Part shown: piece after piece, positions 19,077-27,653 of the stretch
Layout of the letters: every line of letters begins with the position of its first letter
How positions within the stretch are numbered: the first letter of the stretch is position 1
The notes under the pieces: model-generated
Databases searched by the model: none
Seen by the model: only the letters and a program-made list of their open reading frames with translations
What the model was told of the DNA's origin: nothing
Position numbers and translations under genes: made by a program
Assembly: GCF_000712035.1 (NCBI RefSeq)
Contig: NZ_JONV01000010.1
Span: 1 to 64,000 of the forward strand
Origin: Salinicoccus luteus DSM 17002
Lineage (GTDB): Bacteria; Bacillota; Bacilli; Staphylococcales; Salinicoccaceae
DNA length: 64,000 nucleotides
Direction of reading: 5' to 3'

Positions 19077-19238
19077 ATGAAACGCTTTAGACTTTTGGTG
19101 GCGGCAGTAATGCTGACTACATTGATGGCAGCATGTGGAATGAACAATGATTCCGATGAGTTTGATCAGCAACAGACGATAAATGATACGATGGACCAGC
19201 AGGGCCAGGGCGGATCTGATGGAAACAGCCAGGAGTAA
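19077..19238 (+). CDS. Small lipoprotein, 53 residues, function unknown
   Basis: Short gene with a good ribosome site (AAAGGAG, seven bases ahead of ATG 19077). The product has a basic start (MKRFR), a hydrophobic stretch and the lipobox LMAAC with Cys at residue 19, so it should be a lipid-anchored surface peptide. The mature part of about 35 residues is polar, rich in Asp, Gln, Gly and Ser. It is flanked by terminators on both sides and precedes sodC, which also encodes a lipoprotein. I do not recognise the family. Confidence 0.65.
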   Translation: MKRFRLLVAAVMLTTLMAACGMNNDSDEFDQQQTINDTMDQQGQGGSDGNSQE

Positions 19239-19260
19239 CATCTACATAATAGTTATTTTT

Positions 19261-19288
19261 AAAAGCGGTCGGATATGACCGTTTTTTT
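19261..19288 (+). terminator. Terminator after the small lipoprotein
   Basis: CGGTC/GACCG hairpin with flanking AAAA and TTTTTTT. Confidence 0.8.
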
Positions 19289-19380
19289 GGTGCCATTTAA
19301 TATAGGCAGCCTGGGAAATGAGTTTAGGTTCATATTTTATGGGAATCGAATATATAAGACAGATTGTAAAGGGGTATGTC

Positions 19381-19986
19381 ATGAAAATCTGGAAACTTTT
19401 ATTTTTGACGCTGATAGTCGGAATCGTAATGGCAGCCTGTGGCGGCAATGAGGAACCGGAAGCGGAAGATCAGGAAAGGGTGGATGAAACGATTGACGAA
19501 GAAAGGAATGATGTCGCCGAGGAGACGAATGAGAGCGCTGAAGAAGAAGTCGTCCTTATGAACAATGAGGGGGAGGAGACCGCGACTGCTACACTGAGTG
19601 AAGGTGAGCATGGGGTGAATATTGAGCTTATAGGAGAAAACCTCCCTGCCGGTACACACGGTTTCCATATTCATGAGACGGGAAGCTGCGAGCAGCCCGA
19701 CTTCGAATCAGCCGGTGGACACTACAACCCGACAGATGCCAACCATGGATTTGACGATCCTGAAGGACCACATGCCGGTGACATGGAAAACATAGAGGTT
19801 GCTGAAGATGGCACTATAAACACGGAAGTCACAGCAGATATGGTGACGATGGAAGAAGGTCAGGAGACTACGCTCTACCCGGAAGGCGGTACGGCACTCG
19901 TCATCCATTCCGGTGCTGATGACTATGAAAGCCAGCCTTCAGGCGATGCAGGAGAACGTATCGCCTGCGGGGTGATTGGAGAATAG
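19381..19986 (+). CDS. sodC: Cu/Zn superoxide dismutase lipoprotein
   Basis: Surface-anchored enzyme that dismutates superoxide outside the membrane. Signal peptide with lipobox VMAAC (Cys about residue 20), acidic linker to about residue 60, then the Cu/Zn-SOD barrel. Copper/zinc histidines are visible in GFHIHE, GGHYNP, GPHAGD and the copper histidine IHSGADD; the C-terminal signature GDAGERIACGVI carries the catalytic arginine and the disulfide cysteine that pairs with the Cys of ETGSCEQ. The start is ATG 19381 after AAAGGGG; upstream in-frame codons precede the signal peptide and are unlikely. 201 residues. Confidence 0.9.
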   Translation: MKIWKLLFLTLIVGIVMAACGGNEEPEAEDQERVDETIDEERNDVAEETNESAEEEVVLMNNEGEETATATLSEGEHGVNIELIGENLPAGTHGFHIHETGSCEQPDFESAGGHYNPTDANHGFDDPEGPHAGDMENIEVAEDGTINTEVTADMVTMEEGQETTLYPEGGTALVIHSGADDYESQPSGDAGERIACGVIGE

Positions 19987-19994
19987 AGGCATGG

Positions 19995-20035
19995 AAAATT
20001 CCGGAGGACGGAAATGACCTCCGGAATTTTCTTTT
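19995..20035. terminator. Bidirectional terminator
   Basis: Thirteen-base perfect arms AAAATTCCGGAGG/CCTCCGGAATTTT between convergent sodC and the aldo/keto reductase. Confidence 0.9.
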
Positions 20036-20048
20036 GAGCTATTCGTCT

Positions 20049-21116
20049 CTATTCAAGTCCCATCGATTTCTTATAGCCCTCCAAGTATGGGATTTCTGAC
20101 GGAGATCCCCTATCCAGGCTGTTCATCGCACGATGCCATAGTGGGTAGTATGGTTCAGGACGGGCGGCGGCTTCAATTCTGTCATGCTCTTTTTGCGTAA
20201 GACGTATATTATATGATGCGATATTCTCATGGAGCTGTTCTTCATTTCTTGCTGCAATGACCACCGGCCCCACATTTGGGCGGTCCTTGATCCATGCCAG
20301 GGCAATCTGCGGTACTGTGGCATTGCGATTTTCCGCCACTTCCTTGAGTGCATCGATGACATCATAAAGGCGCTCCTCATCCTTTACCCAGGGCTCGGGC
20401 CAGCCTTCGCCCTGACGGGTGCCTGGAGGGGCTTCGTTATTGCGGTCGATCTTGCCGTTCAGCAGCCCCTCACCGAGCGGACTCCATATCATGGAACCGA
20501 TGCCGAGCTCGCTCCCTGCAGGCAGCAGTTCATATTCCGCTTCCCGTGCTTCAGGCGTATAGTAGATCTGTTGGGTAATCGGTGGAATGAGCCCCCTTTG
20601 TTCTGCAATCGTATAGGTTCTGGCCAAGGCCCATCCACTGTAGTTCGAAACACCCCAGTAGCGTATTTTACCGGACTTGATGAGGTCATTCATCGTTTCG
20701 ATCGTCTCCTCGATGGGGGTACGTCCGTCCCACAGATGGACAAAGTAGATATCCAGGTAATCCGTACCGAGCCGTTCCAGGGTCCGGTCGATCGACGTTT
20801 CAATATTGATGCGCGAGGCGCCTCCGGCATTGGGGTCCTCTCCCAGGTCAAATCCTGTTTTGGAAGTCAGGAGCACCTTGTCCCGCCTCCCCTTGATCGC
20901 CTCACCAAGCACTCTTTCCGCATCCCCTTCAGAATAGAGGTTGGCCGTATCAAACATGTTGATGCCCGCATCGAGACATATGTCCACATGGCGTCTGGCA
21001 GCTTCTGCATCAATATTGCCGGTCGGCTCAAAACCGTTCGTCCCACTGAAAGGGATGGTGCCAAGAATATACTTCGGCACTTTCAAACCGGAATTTCCCA
21101 GATAGATGTAATCCAT
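20049..21116 (-). CDS. Aldo/keto reductase
   Basis: NADPH-dependent TIM-barrel reductase of 355 residues. The catalytic tetrad is visible: Asp in [12 protein letters not shown] with Tyr shortly after, Lys in LLTSKTGF, His in YFVHLWD. The [16 protein letters not shown] segment and C-terminal cofactor region place it with the YajO/Tas-like AKR group. A strong AAGGAGG lies ahead of ATG 21116. It is the last gene of a minus-strand group with the HAD phosphatase and DUF1801 genes upstream. Physiological substrate unknown; general aldehyde detoxification is plausible. Confidence 0.85.
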   Translation of the reverse strand: MDYIYLGNSGLKVPKYILGTIPFSGTNGFEPTGNIDAEAARRHVDICLDAGINMFDTANLYSEGDAERVLGEAIKGRRDKVLLTSKTGFDLGEDPNAGGASRINIETSIDRTLERLGTDYLDIYFVHLWDGRTPIEETIETMNDLIKSGKIRYWGVSNYSGWALARTYTIAEQRGLIPPITQQIYYTPEAREAEYELLPAGSELGIGSMIWSPLGEGLLNGKIDRNNEAPPGTRQGEGWPEPWVKDEERLYDVIDALKEVAENRNATVPQIALAWIKDRPNVGPVVIAARNEEQLHENIASYNIRLTQKEHDRIEAAARPEPYYPLWHRAMNSLDRGSPSEIPYLEGYKKSMGLE

Positions 21117-21184
21117 AATATCCTCCTTAGAAACCTTTTGGAAGTTAAATTCCCCCTGGATGCGAGCATAAACATTTCCATATG

Positions 21185-21721
21185 TTATCTCCCTTCTCCA
21201 TTCACCAGCCAGTTGGAAAATGAAATGAGATCCCTGAAATGATGATCTGCGCCGATCTTCTTATTTTTCCTGTCCCCGATGAAGACGGTCCGAGTGCCTG
21301 CATTCCGGCCAGCCTGGATATCCGGCTCCCTGTCGCCGACCATGTAGCTCTCTCCAAGGGAGATGCTGTGCGCCTCTGCAAGCTCCAGAATCATCCCCGC
21401 TTCCGGCTTCCTGCATGCACATCCTTCATGGGGCGTGTGCGGACAGTAGGCGATATCATCCACCTTGGCACCCGATGCCTCGAGAAGATCCACGAGCCTG
21501 TCGTGTATTTCCCCAAGCGCATCCTCAGTCATATAGCCAAGGCCGACACCGCCCTGGTTGGTGACGATGAACACTTTCCAGCCACCCTCATTGAACTGCC
21601 TGATGGCCTGCTCCACACCTTCAAGGAGGTGGAGATCTTCGGGGCGGTTCACGAACTTCACCCGGTGGTTGAGCACTTCGTTAAGGACTCCGTCCCGATC
21701 AAGAAAAACTGCCTTCTGCAT
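21185..21721 (-). CDS. HAD-IIIA phosphatase, GmhB/histidinol-phosphatase-like
   Basis: Cytosolic phosphatase of 178 residues. HAD motif I is [10 protein letters not shown] with both catalytic aspartates, motif II is the threonine in IVTNQGGVG, motif III the lysine in CRKP, and motif [13 protein letters not shown]. The zinc loop [14 protein letters not shown] matches D-glycero-manno-heptose-1,7-bisphosphate phosphatase (GmhB) and HisB-N enzymes. Gram-positives without heptose still carry such enzymes, so the substrate is uncertain. ATG 21721 fits the GGAAGG site nine bases ahead better than ATG 21730. Confidence 0.8.
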   Translation of the reverse strand: MQKAVFLDRDGVLNEVLNHRVKFVNRPEDLHLLEGVEQAIRQFNEGGWKVFIVTNQGGVGLGYMTEDALGEIHDRLVDLLEASGAKVDDIAYCPHTPHEGCACRKPEAGMILELAEAHSISLGESYMVGDREPDIQAGRNAGTRTVFIGDRKNKKIGADHHFRDLISFSNWLVNGEGR

Positions 21722-21754
21722 AGGCCTCATCCTTCCTATCTAGTTCCATGTACA

Positions 21755-22189
21755 TTACATCTTCCCGGATTCATACAGTTCAATCCATTCATCCGCGGTC
21801 ATTTTCCCTGCAAGTTCCCCAAGCAGTGCATAGGGTATTCTGTCCGGATTGGAAAAACGGATACAGCTTTTGCCCATGTTGAGTTTGGTCGTCATGTGCT
21901 TTGGATATGTTTCTGTAAACCATTCGTACAGTTCATCATCGGTGTATACCCCCATATGATAGATGGCGAGGTGCCTTTTTTGGGCGGCGACACTTATAAA
22001 GGGCAGGGCTTCGCCATCCACATGGTAGCCTTTCGGATACGTCTCCTTTGGAATAACATAGGTCGGCATGCCGTGCTGCATCTCTGCCTGGAATCCTCCA
22101 GGGAGGTTTTCACCGATGGTTCTCCAGACTTCTAGAAAAGTATCCCGCCATCTGTCGTCGATCTGTCTGATGTACTCTTCAGTGTCCAT
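21755..22189 (-). CDS. DUF1801 domain protein
   Basis: Cytosolic protein of 144 residues with a DUF1801 (YdhG-like) domain: EMQHGMPTYVIP, the AAQKRHLAIYHMG block, and LNMGKSCIRFSNPDRIP. It is a distinct, second member of the family also seen at 13827. The start is ATG 22189, following GGAAGTG; codons further upstream (to 22240) lack a site. Function in this subgroup is not established; iron or cofactor handling is suggested only by family. It leads the minus-strand run with the HAD phosphatase 33 bases downstream. Confidence 0.75.
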   Translation of the reverse strand: MDTEEYIRQIDDRWRDTFLEVWRTIGENLPGGFQAEMQHGMPTYVIPKETYPKGYHVDGEALPFISVAAQKRHLAIYHMGVYTDDELYEWFTETYPKHMTTKLNMGKSCIRFSNPDRIPYALLGELAGKMTADEWIELYESGKM

Positions 22190-22392
22190 ATTGCCACTTC
22201 CTTCATTTTTAAGATTGGTCATGATTCCATTTAACCACAAATTTCAATCATTGGGTGTAAAAATACTTTACCCGAAACATACTGCAGGTCATAGAACTCC
22301 AGAGCGTGCACCCGGGGGTTTGCATATTCGCTGTGTAAAGACGGCCATGCTGATATAATTGCACATGAAAAGACACTACAGGAGGGATGGAT

Positions 22393-23313
22393 ATGCCGCA
22401 TGATCATTCGCACGGAGCGAACAGGAAGGTTCTGCTGGCCAGCTTCTTCATCATTACCGGCTATATGCTGGTCGAAGCAGTCGGCGGCTGGCTTACGAAC
22501 AGCCTCGCCCTTCTGTCGGATGCAGGACATATGCTGAGCGATGCGATAGCATTGGGGGTTGCGGTCCTGGCCTTCAGTCTGGGACGGAGGACGGCCAACT
22601 ACAGCAAAACGTACGGATATAAGCGGTTCGAAATATTGGCGGCGATCTTCAACGGCGTGACGCTCATCCTCATTTCCATCTACATCTTCTATGAGGCGTT
22701 CCAGCGCTTCATGGATCCGCCGGAAGTTGCGTCAGCAGGGATGCTGGTGATTGCTGCAGTGGGACTGGTGGTCAACATCATTGTCGCATGGATACTGATG
22801 CGTGGCGGTGATACGGAGGGGAACCTGAACATCAGGGCGGCCTTCCTCCATGTGATGGGGGACCTGCTCGGCTCGGTCGGAGCCATTGTGGCTGCGCTCC
22901 TAATCATGTTCCTCGGATGGAGTCTGGCCGACCCGCTGGCGAGTGTCATCGTGGCGGTGCTGATCATCATCAGCGGCTGGCGTGTGACGAAGGATGCCAT
23001 CCACGTACTGATGGAGGGCACTCCTGTGAATATAGATGTGGACCATATCATCAGCGTCATGCATGCGGACGAGCGGGTCATCGACATCCATGATCTCCAT
23101 ATGTGGAGCATCACAAGTGGACAAAATGCCCTGTCATGCCATGTGACAGTCGATGGCGGCATGACCATCAGGGAGAGCGGTGATCTGCTGCACGCACTGG
23201 AGCAGAGGCTTGAGGATGAGGGGATCGGTCATGTGACCATCCAGGTCGAGAGCGAAGTCCACCCACACGATGATGCATTGATGTGCCGGCTGGATGATAT
23301 GGAACACGAATAA
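22393..23313 (+). CDS. Cation diffusion facilitator, CzcD-type zinc/cobalt exporter
   Basis: Membrane antiporter of 306 residues that expels Zn2+/Co2+/Cd2+ in exchange for protons. Six hydrophobic segments lie between about residues 12 and 210. The transport-site motifs SDAGHMLSD (helix 2) and HVMGDLLGS (helix 5) carry the paired His/Asp ligands, and the N-terminus has a short HDHSHG metal-binding stretch. The C-terminal cytoplasmic ferredoxin-like domain has IHDLHMWSI. ATG 22393 is used, six bases after GGAGGG; ATG 22387 is too near. A TATAAT box stands at 22354-22359. No ArsR-type metal regulator is adjacent. Confidence 0.88.
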   Translation: MPHDHSHGANRKVLLASFFIITGYMLVEAVGGWLTNSLALLSDAGHMLSDAIALGVAVLAFSLGRRTANYSKTYGYKRFEILAAIFNGVTLILISIYIFYEAFQRFMDPPEVASAGMLVIAAVGLVVNIIVAWILMRGGDTEGNLNIRAAFLHVMGDLLGSVGAIVAALLIMFLGWSLADPLASVIVAVLIIISGWRVTKDAIHVLMEGTPVNIDVDHIISVMHADERVIDIHDLHMWSITSGQNALSCHVTVDGGMTIRESGDLLHALEQRLEDEGIGHVTIQVESEVHPHDDALMCRLDDMEHE

Positions 23314-23469
23314 AATGCATAGGGGTGGTCGCAGTCAAGACAATAACCCGCCCCATTTGACTGAATTTTTTGATTTGTATATGATGGAGACGATGACATT
23401 GCAGTATTGATAGCCATAAGCGCTGCATCACATTCGATTCAAAACTGAAGGTTTGAAAGGGGAAGCGTA

Positions 23470-23880
23470 ATGAGTAGAATCAATTTGGAAAATGCAAAGA
23501 AGATAATTGAGGGCGCAGAGCAGAAGGCGTCGGAAATCGGTGTACAGATGGTAATCTCCGTCATCGATGAAGGGGGCAACCTGGTTGCGGTACACCGCAT
23601 GGATGATGCATGGCTCGCAAGCATCGACATTGCCCAGAACAAGGCATGGACAGCGGTGGCATTGAAGATGCCGACTTCCAATCTGGAGGAGGCGACGGTG
23701 CCGAACGCAGAGCTGTTTGGTCTGAACACGACCAATCAGGGCCGTATCGTCGTATTCGGCGGCGGCATCCCGCTTGAAGCGGACGGCAAGGTTGTCGGAG
23801 CGATCGGTGTCAGCGGCAGCAGCGTGCCGGACGATGTGAAAGTTGCTGAAGCGGGCGTCGAGGCATTCAAGGCGCTGTAG
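23470..23880 (+). CDS. GlcG/HbpS family heme-binding-like protein
   Basis: Cytosolic protein of 136 residues with the single DUF336 (GlcG/HbpS/PduO C-domain) fold: VQMVISVIDEGGNLVAVHRM, the central NKAWTAVALK and the C-terminal GAIGVSGSS. Members bind heme or corrinoid-related molecules or are of unknown role. AAAGGGG precedes ATG 23470. It stands alone; the 156 bases before it hold no clear element. Confidence 0.8.
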   Translation: MSRINLENAKKIIEGAEQKASEIGVQMVISVIDEGGNLVAVHRMDDAWLASIDIAQNKAWTAVALKMPTSNLEEATVPNAELFGLNTTNQGRIVVFGGGIPLEADGKVVGAIGVSGSSVPDDVKVAEAGVEAFKAL

Positions 23881-24003
23881 CCGGTCGTCTTTGAATTTCA
23901 TAAGTGCGGAAGACCTCCCTATGGATTGGAATATCTGAAGGGAGGTTTTCTGCCCCTTATGAGGCGGTGTACATGTACAGAGATATCGATGGGAGGAATG
24001 AAT

Positions 24004-24561
24004 ATGCAGGAGGATCAAAGGTTGTCGGATGAGGAAAAACAGCAGTTGCTGAGTGTATTGAAAACGCGTTTTGAATCACATATGCATCGGCATGAGCGTC
24101 TGGATTGGAAGGATGTTGAAGCGCGTCTTGATTCCCATCCGGGGAAGCTATGGTCACTCGGGGAGATGGAGCGGACCGGCGGCGAACCGGATGCAGCAGG
24201 TGAGGCGGATGGTTTGATAGTATACTATGATTTTTCAGAGGAAAGCCCGAAGGGGAGACGGAAAGTCTGCTATGATGATGAAGCGCTCCAGGCAAGAAAG
24301 AAGAACAAACCGGAACACAGTGCAGTCGGCATGGCGGAGGAGATGGGGGTGGAACTTCTGGATGAGGCGCATTATCGGCAGCTCCAGACCATTGAAACCG
24401 TCGACAGGAAGACATCGAGCTGGATCCGGACACCTGCTGATATCAGGGGGCAGGGAGGGGCACTGTTTGGTGATTACCGTTACGGCGCGATGTTCATCTA
24501 TCATAACGGTGCAGACTCCTACTACAGTGCCAGGGGATTCCGGGCCGTGCTCCATGTATGA
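24004..24561 (+). CDS. DUF4256 domain protein
   Basis: Conserved protein of 185 residues covering one DUF4256 domain: LWSLGEMERTGGEPD near residue 50, CYDDEALQARKKNKP, and the C-terminal YHNGADSYYSARGFRA. No catalytic function is known for the family. The start is ATG 24004, seven bases after GGGAGG; several earlier in-frame codons lack such a site. It is monocistronic. Confidence 0.78.
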   Translation: MQEDQRLSDEEKQQLLSVLKTRFESHMHRHERLDWKDVEARLDSHPGKLWSLGEMERTGGEPDAAGEADGLIVYYDFSEESPKGRRKVCYDDEALQARKKNKPEHSAVGMAEEMGVELLDEAHYRQLQTIETVDRKTSSWIRTPADIRGQGGALFGDYRYGAMFIYHNGADSYYSARGFRAVLHV

Positions 24562-24671
24562 TGCGATATATGACAGATGTCATGTGTTATTGCTGACACC
24601 TGCCTCTACGTCATCTTATTGGCCTATATTAAAATAAAGTCAACGAGATTACAGGAAAGAGGTTGGTCAAC

Positions 24672-25694
24672 ATGTCAAAACAGAAACAGGCACAGCTCAG
24701 AAAAGATGTCATGCCGTTCGCGAAGTCACAGACGAAGGCGAGCATCATCCAGCTGTTCAATACGATTCTGCCATTCTTTGCACTATGGTTCCTGGCGTAC
24801 CAGTCACTGAGCATTTCATTCTGGCTCAGTCTGCTGTTCAGCATCGGAGCTGCCGGATTCATGATCCGGACATTCATCATCTTCCACGACTGTGCCCACC
24901 AGTCATTCTTCAAGAGCAAGAAGTGGAATACGATATTCGGAACGATCACCGGAGTCATCACCCACTTTGCGTATGAAAAATGGAAGCGGGAACACTCGAT
25001 CCACCACGCAACAAGCGGCAATCTGGACAAGCGGGGCATCGGTGACATCTGGGTCATGACGGTTGAGGAATACGAGGAGGCGGGCAAATGGGAAAGGCTC
25101 AAATATCGCCTGTACCGCAATCCGCTCATCATGTTCGGCCTCGGACCATTGTCACTGTTCCTGCTGGACAACCGCTTCAACCGCAAGGGCGCCAAGAAGA
25201 AGGAGCGCATGAACACCTATCTGATCAACGGCCTGATTGTTGCGATCTACTGCCTGATCGGCTTTACGCTCGGCTGGCATGTACTGCTGCTCGTACAGCT
25301 TCCAATCGCCTATGTGGCAGGCATGCTCGGCATCTGGCTCTTCTATGTCCAGCACCAGTTCGAAGATTCCTATTTTGAAAATGAATCCGAATGGGATTAC
25401 GTAAAAGCGGCAGTGGACGGCAGCTCCTACTACAAGCTGCCCCGCTGGCTCGAATGGATGACAGGCAGCATCGGCTATCACCATGTGCACCATTTGGCGC
25501 CAAGAGTGCCCAACTATTCACTGGAAAAAGCACATGAGAGTACGCCACCCCTGCATCAGGCGACGACCATCACTCTGAAGTCGAGCCTCGAATCCATCCG
25601 CTTCCGCCTGTATGATGAGAAGAAGAAGACATTTGTGACCTTCCGCGAGATGAAGGCGCAATTGAATGAAAAGCACCAACCAAGTACAGACTAG
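24672..25694 (+). CDS. des: Membrane fatty acid desaturase (Des)
   Basis: Integral membrane di-iron acyl-lipid desaturase that introduces a double bond into membrane phospholipid chains when temperature drops. The three histidine boxes are present: HDCAHQ (about residues 73-78), HSIHH (about 110-114) and HHVHH (about 273-277), separated by paired hydrophobic hairpins. Length 340 is like Bacillus Des. ATG 24672 follows AGAGG. A terminator follows it, and desK-desR lie directly downstream, reproducing the Bacillus subtilis des-desK-desR locus in which DesR-phosphate activates des in the cold. Confidence 0.92.
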   Translation: MSKQKQAQLRKDVMPFAKSQTKASIIQLFNTILPFFALWFLAYQSLSISFWLSLLFSIGAAGFMIRTFIIFHDCAHQSFFKSKKWNTIFGTITGVITHFAYEKWKREHSIHHATSGNLDKRGIGDIWVMTVEEYEEAGKWERLKYRLYRNPLIMFGLGPLSLFLLDNRFNRKGAKKKERMNTYLINGLIVAIYCLIGFTLGWHVLLLVQLPIAYVAGMLGIWLFYVQHQFEDSYFENESEWDYVKAAVDGSSYYKLPRWLEWMTGSIGYHHVHHLAPRVPNYSLEKAHESTPPLHQATTITLKSSLESIRFRLYDEKKKTFVTFREMKAQLNEKHQPSTD

Positions 25695-25697
25695 ATG

Positions 25698-25731
25698 AAA
25701 TCCCCCTAATCAGTTAGGGGGATTTATTTTT
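25698..25731 (+). terminator. Terminator after des
   Basis: Twelve-base perfect arms AAATCCCCCTAA and complement with TCAG loop and T-rich tail; separates des from desKR. Confidence 0.88.
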
Positions 25732-25753
25732 ATACATTTTTCATGGGCCCATC

Positions 25754-25779
25754 GTTCCATAAAACTGTTACACTGGAAC
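25754..25779. promoter_or_regulatory. Inverted repeat ahead of desK
   Basis: GTTCCA (25754-25759) and TGGAAC (25774-25779), 28 bases before desK, near its ribosome site. Possible operator; no known motif assigned. Confidence 0.3.
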
Positions 25780-25806
25780 AAATAAGGAGAAGGGAGGCGG
25801 TCATTC

Positions 25807-26928
25807 ATGCGCGACTGGTATCATATATTTCCGAAGAATACCGGACTCAGTCTGTACATATGGATCATATTCTGCATCCTGCCGTTCTATTTCATATTCC
25901 GCTCCAATGATTCATGGGAGATCGTCTCCGGTGTCGTCTTGACCATCCTGTTCTTTACAGTATACTGGCTGACGTTCAATACACGGGGGCCACTGATCTA
26001 CATAGGTCTGAGCATTGAATTCTGCATCAATATCGCGATGACCATATTCTATGGCTATGTCTATTTTGCGCTTTTCACCGCATTCTATGTCGGAAACATA
26101 AGGAACAGGGGCGGCTTCATCTCGATGTATGTCATTCATCTGGTGACAACGGTAGGCGCCATCACTTTCGGATTCTTCTACAATTATACGCTGCTGCTCA
26201 GCCACCTGCCTTTTCTGATCATGACCGTCCTCGGCGTCATCCTTCTGCCGATCAGCCAGTACAACCGCCTGAAACAGGAGGAGTTGGAATCACAGCTTGA
26301 AGACGCCAACATGAGGATTGCGGAACTTGCGATATTGGAAGAGCGCCACAGGATTGCCCGTGACCTGCATGATACGCTGGGGCAGAAGCTGTCGATGATC
26401 GGGCTGAAGAGCGAACTGTCACAGAAGCTGATAGACAAGGATTCAGATGCCGCAAAGCGCGAGCTCGCAGACATCCAGTCGACGTCCAGACAGGCGCTGA
26501 AAGAGGTGCGGGAGATGATCAGTGACATGAAGAATGTCGATCTGGAGGATGAGGTCGAGCACGTGAAAAAACTGATGGATGCCGCCCAGATACGGTATGA
26601 TATAACTGTAGAAGGGGATTTCAACAATATCCCCGTGCTCGTCGAAAATGTGCTGAGCATGTGCCTGAAAGAAGCGGTCACCAATGTGGTGAAGCACAGC
26701 CAGGCGCATCTATGTGTCATCGAGCTGGTTGATACGGATAAGGATATTCTGCTCAAGGTCATGGACAATGGAGAGAGCAAGGAGGCTTTCCAGTCGGGCC
26801 ATGGCATCCATGGGATGCGTGAACGTCTGTCATTTGTGAATGGGGAGATGCAGATCGTCAATAACAATGGTGGTTTTGAAATCAATATCGTAGTACCGAA
26901 AATATTGAAAGAGATTGAGGAGGGGTGA
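25807..26928 (+). CDS. desK: Membrane thermosensor histidine kinase DesK
   Basis: Sensor kinase of 373 residues with four to five transmembrane segments in the first 150 residues and almost no extracellular loops, the build of a membrane-thickness sensor. A coiled linker leads into the NarL-type HisKA_3 domain with phospho-accepting His188 in RIARDLHDTLGQ, then an HATPase_c domain with VMDNGES and GHGIHGMRERL. Its stop lies two bases before desR. In the known system it phosphorylates DesR when the bilayer orders in the cold and acts as a phosphatase when warm. Confidence 0.9.
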   Translation: MRDWYHIFPKNTGLSLYIWIIFCILPFYFIFRSNDSWEIVSGVVLTILFFTVYWLTFNTRGPLIYIGLSIEFCINIAMTIFYGYVYFALFTAFYVGNIRNRGGFISMYVIHLVTTVGAITFGFFYNYTLLLSHLPFLIMTVLGVILLPISQYNRLKQEELESQLEDANMRIAELAILEERHRIARDLHDTLGQKLSMIGLKSELSQKLIDKDSDAAKRELADIQSTSRQALKEVREMISDMKNVDLEDEVEHVKKLMDAAQIRYDITVEGDFNNIPVLVENVLSMCLKEAVTNVVKHSQAHLCVIELVDTDKDILLKVMDNGESKEAFQSGHGIHGMRERLSFVNGEMQIVNNNGGFEINIVVPKILKEIEEG

Positions 26929-26930
26929 AG

Positions 26931-27530
26931 ATGATCCGCATTGTGCTGGCTGAAGACCAGAACCTGTTGAGGGGGGCGCTCGGTGCGCTATTAGATTTTG
27001 AAGAGGATATGACTGTCGTCGGACAGGCAGCGAATGGCTCGGAAGCCCTGGACCTTGTGTCCAGGGAATCTCCCGATGTCTGCCTGATGGACATCGAGAT
27101 GCCCGTGATGACCGGATTGGAGGCTGCGGAACGTCTGAAGGATGAGCCATGCAAAGTCATCATACTTACGACCTTTGCACGCCCCGGCTACTTCGAACGG
27201 GCGAAAAAGGCACAGGTGAGTGGGTATCTGCTGAAGGACAGCTCCAGTGAAACACTCGCCCAGTCGATCAGACATATCATTGAAGGCAGACGCATCTATT
27301 CCCCCGAGCTGATAGACATTGCTTTTGAAGCCTCCAATCCCCTTACCCCGCGGGAGATGGAGATCATCCAGCTGCTTGAAGCGGGGAGGACGACGAAGGC
27401 CATTGCGAAGGAGCTGCACCTGTCGAATGGGACGGTCAGAAACTATATATCCATCATCCTGGATAAGCTGTATGTCGACAACCGCATCGAAGCCATCACA
27501 AAGGCGAGGGAAAAAGGATGGTTGAAATAG
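26931..27530 (+). CDS. desR: LuxR-type response regulator DesR
   Basis: Cytosolic transcription factor of 199 residues: receiver domain (about 1-120) with AEDQ acidic pocket and phospho-acceptor Asp54 in LMDIEMP, then a LuxR/NarL helix-turn-helix (about 135-199) with NPLTPREMEIIQLLEAG. ATG 26931 is favoured over GTG 26925 because GAGGAGGGG precedes it suitably. Paired with DesK; expected target is the des promoter immediately upstream of the pair. Confidence 0.9.
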   Translation: MIRIVLAEDQNLLRGALGALLDFEEDMTVVGQAANGSEALDLVSRESPDVCLMDIEMPVMTGLEAAERLKDEPCKVIILTTFARPGYFERAKKAQVSGYLLKDSSSETLAQSIRHIIEGRRIYSPELIDIAFEASNPLTPREMEIIQLLEAGRTTKAIAKELHLSNGTVRNYISIILDKLYVDNRIEAITKAREKGWLK

Positions 27531-27653
27531 AATCCATATCTGTAGTATAGGATTTAAATGTTTAACTTCGGCTTCCCATGAAGGTATAATGGGGGAGAGA
27601 CATTATGGCAGTAAGCAGTTATTTTTATACACCATGGATTGGGAGCTGATCAG

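Noticed and set aside
20229-21242. A 337-codon open frame antisense to the aldo/keto reductase
   Set aside because: It mirrors a well-supported gene with catalytic motifs, has no ribosome site and yields a Cys/Arg/His-rich composition typical of shadow frames.
27531-27653. T-box leader ahead of threonine synthase
   Set aside because: The gap is only 123 bases and lacks the specifier and antiterminator signatures.
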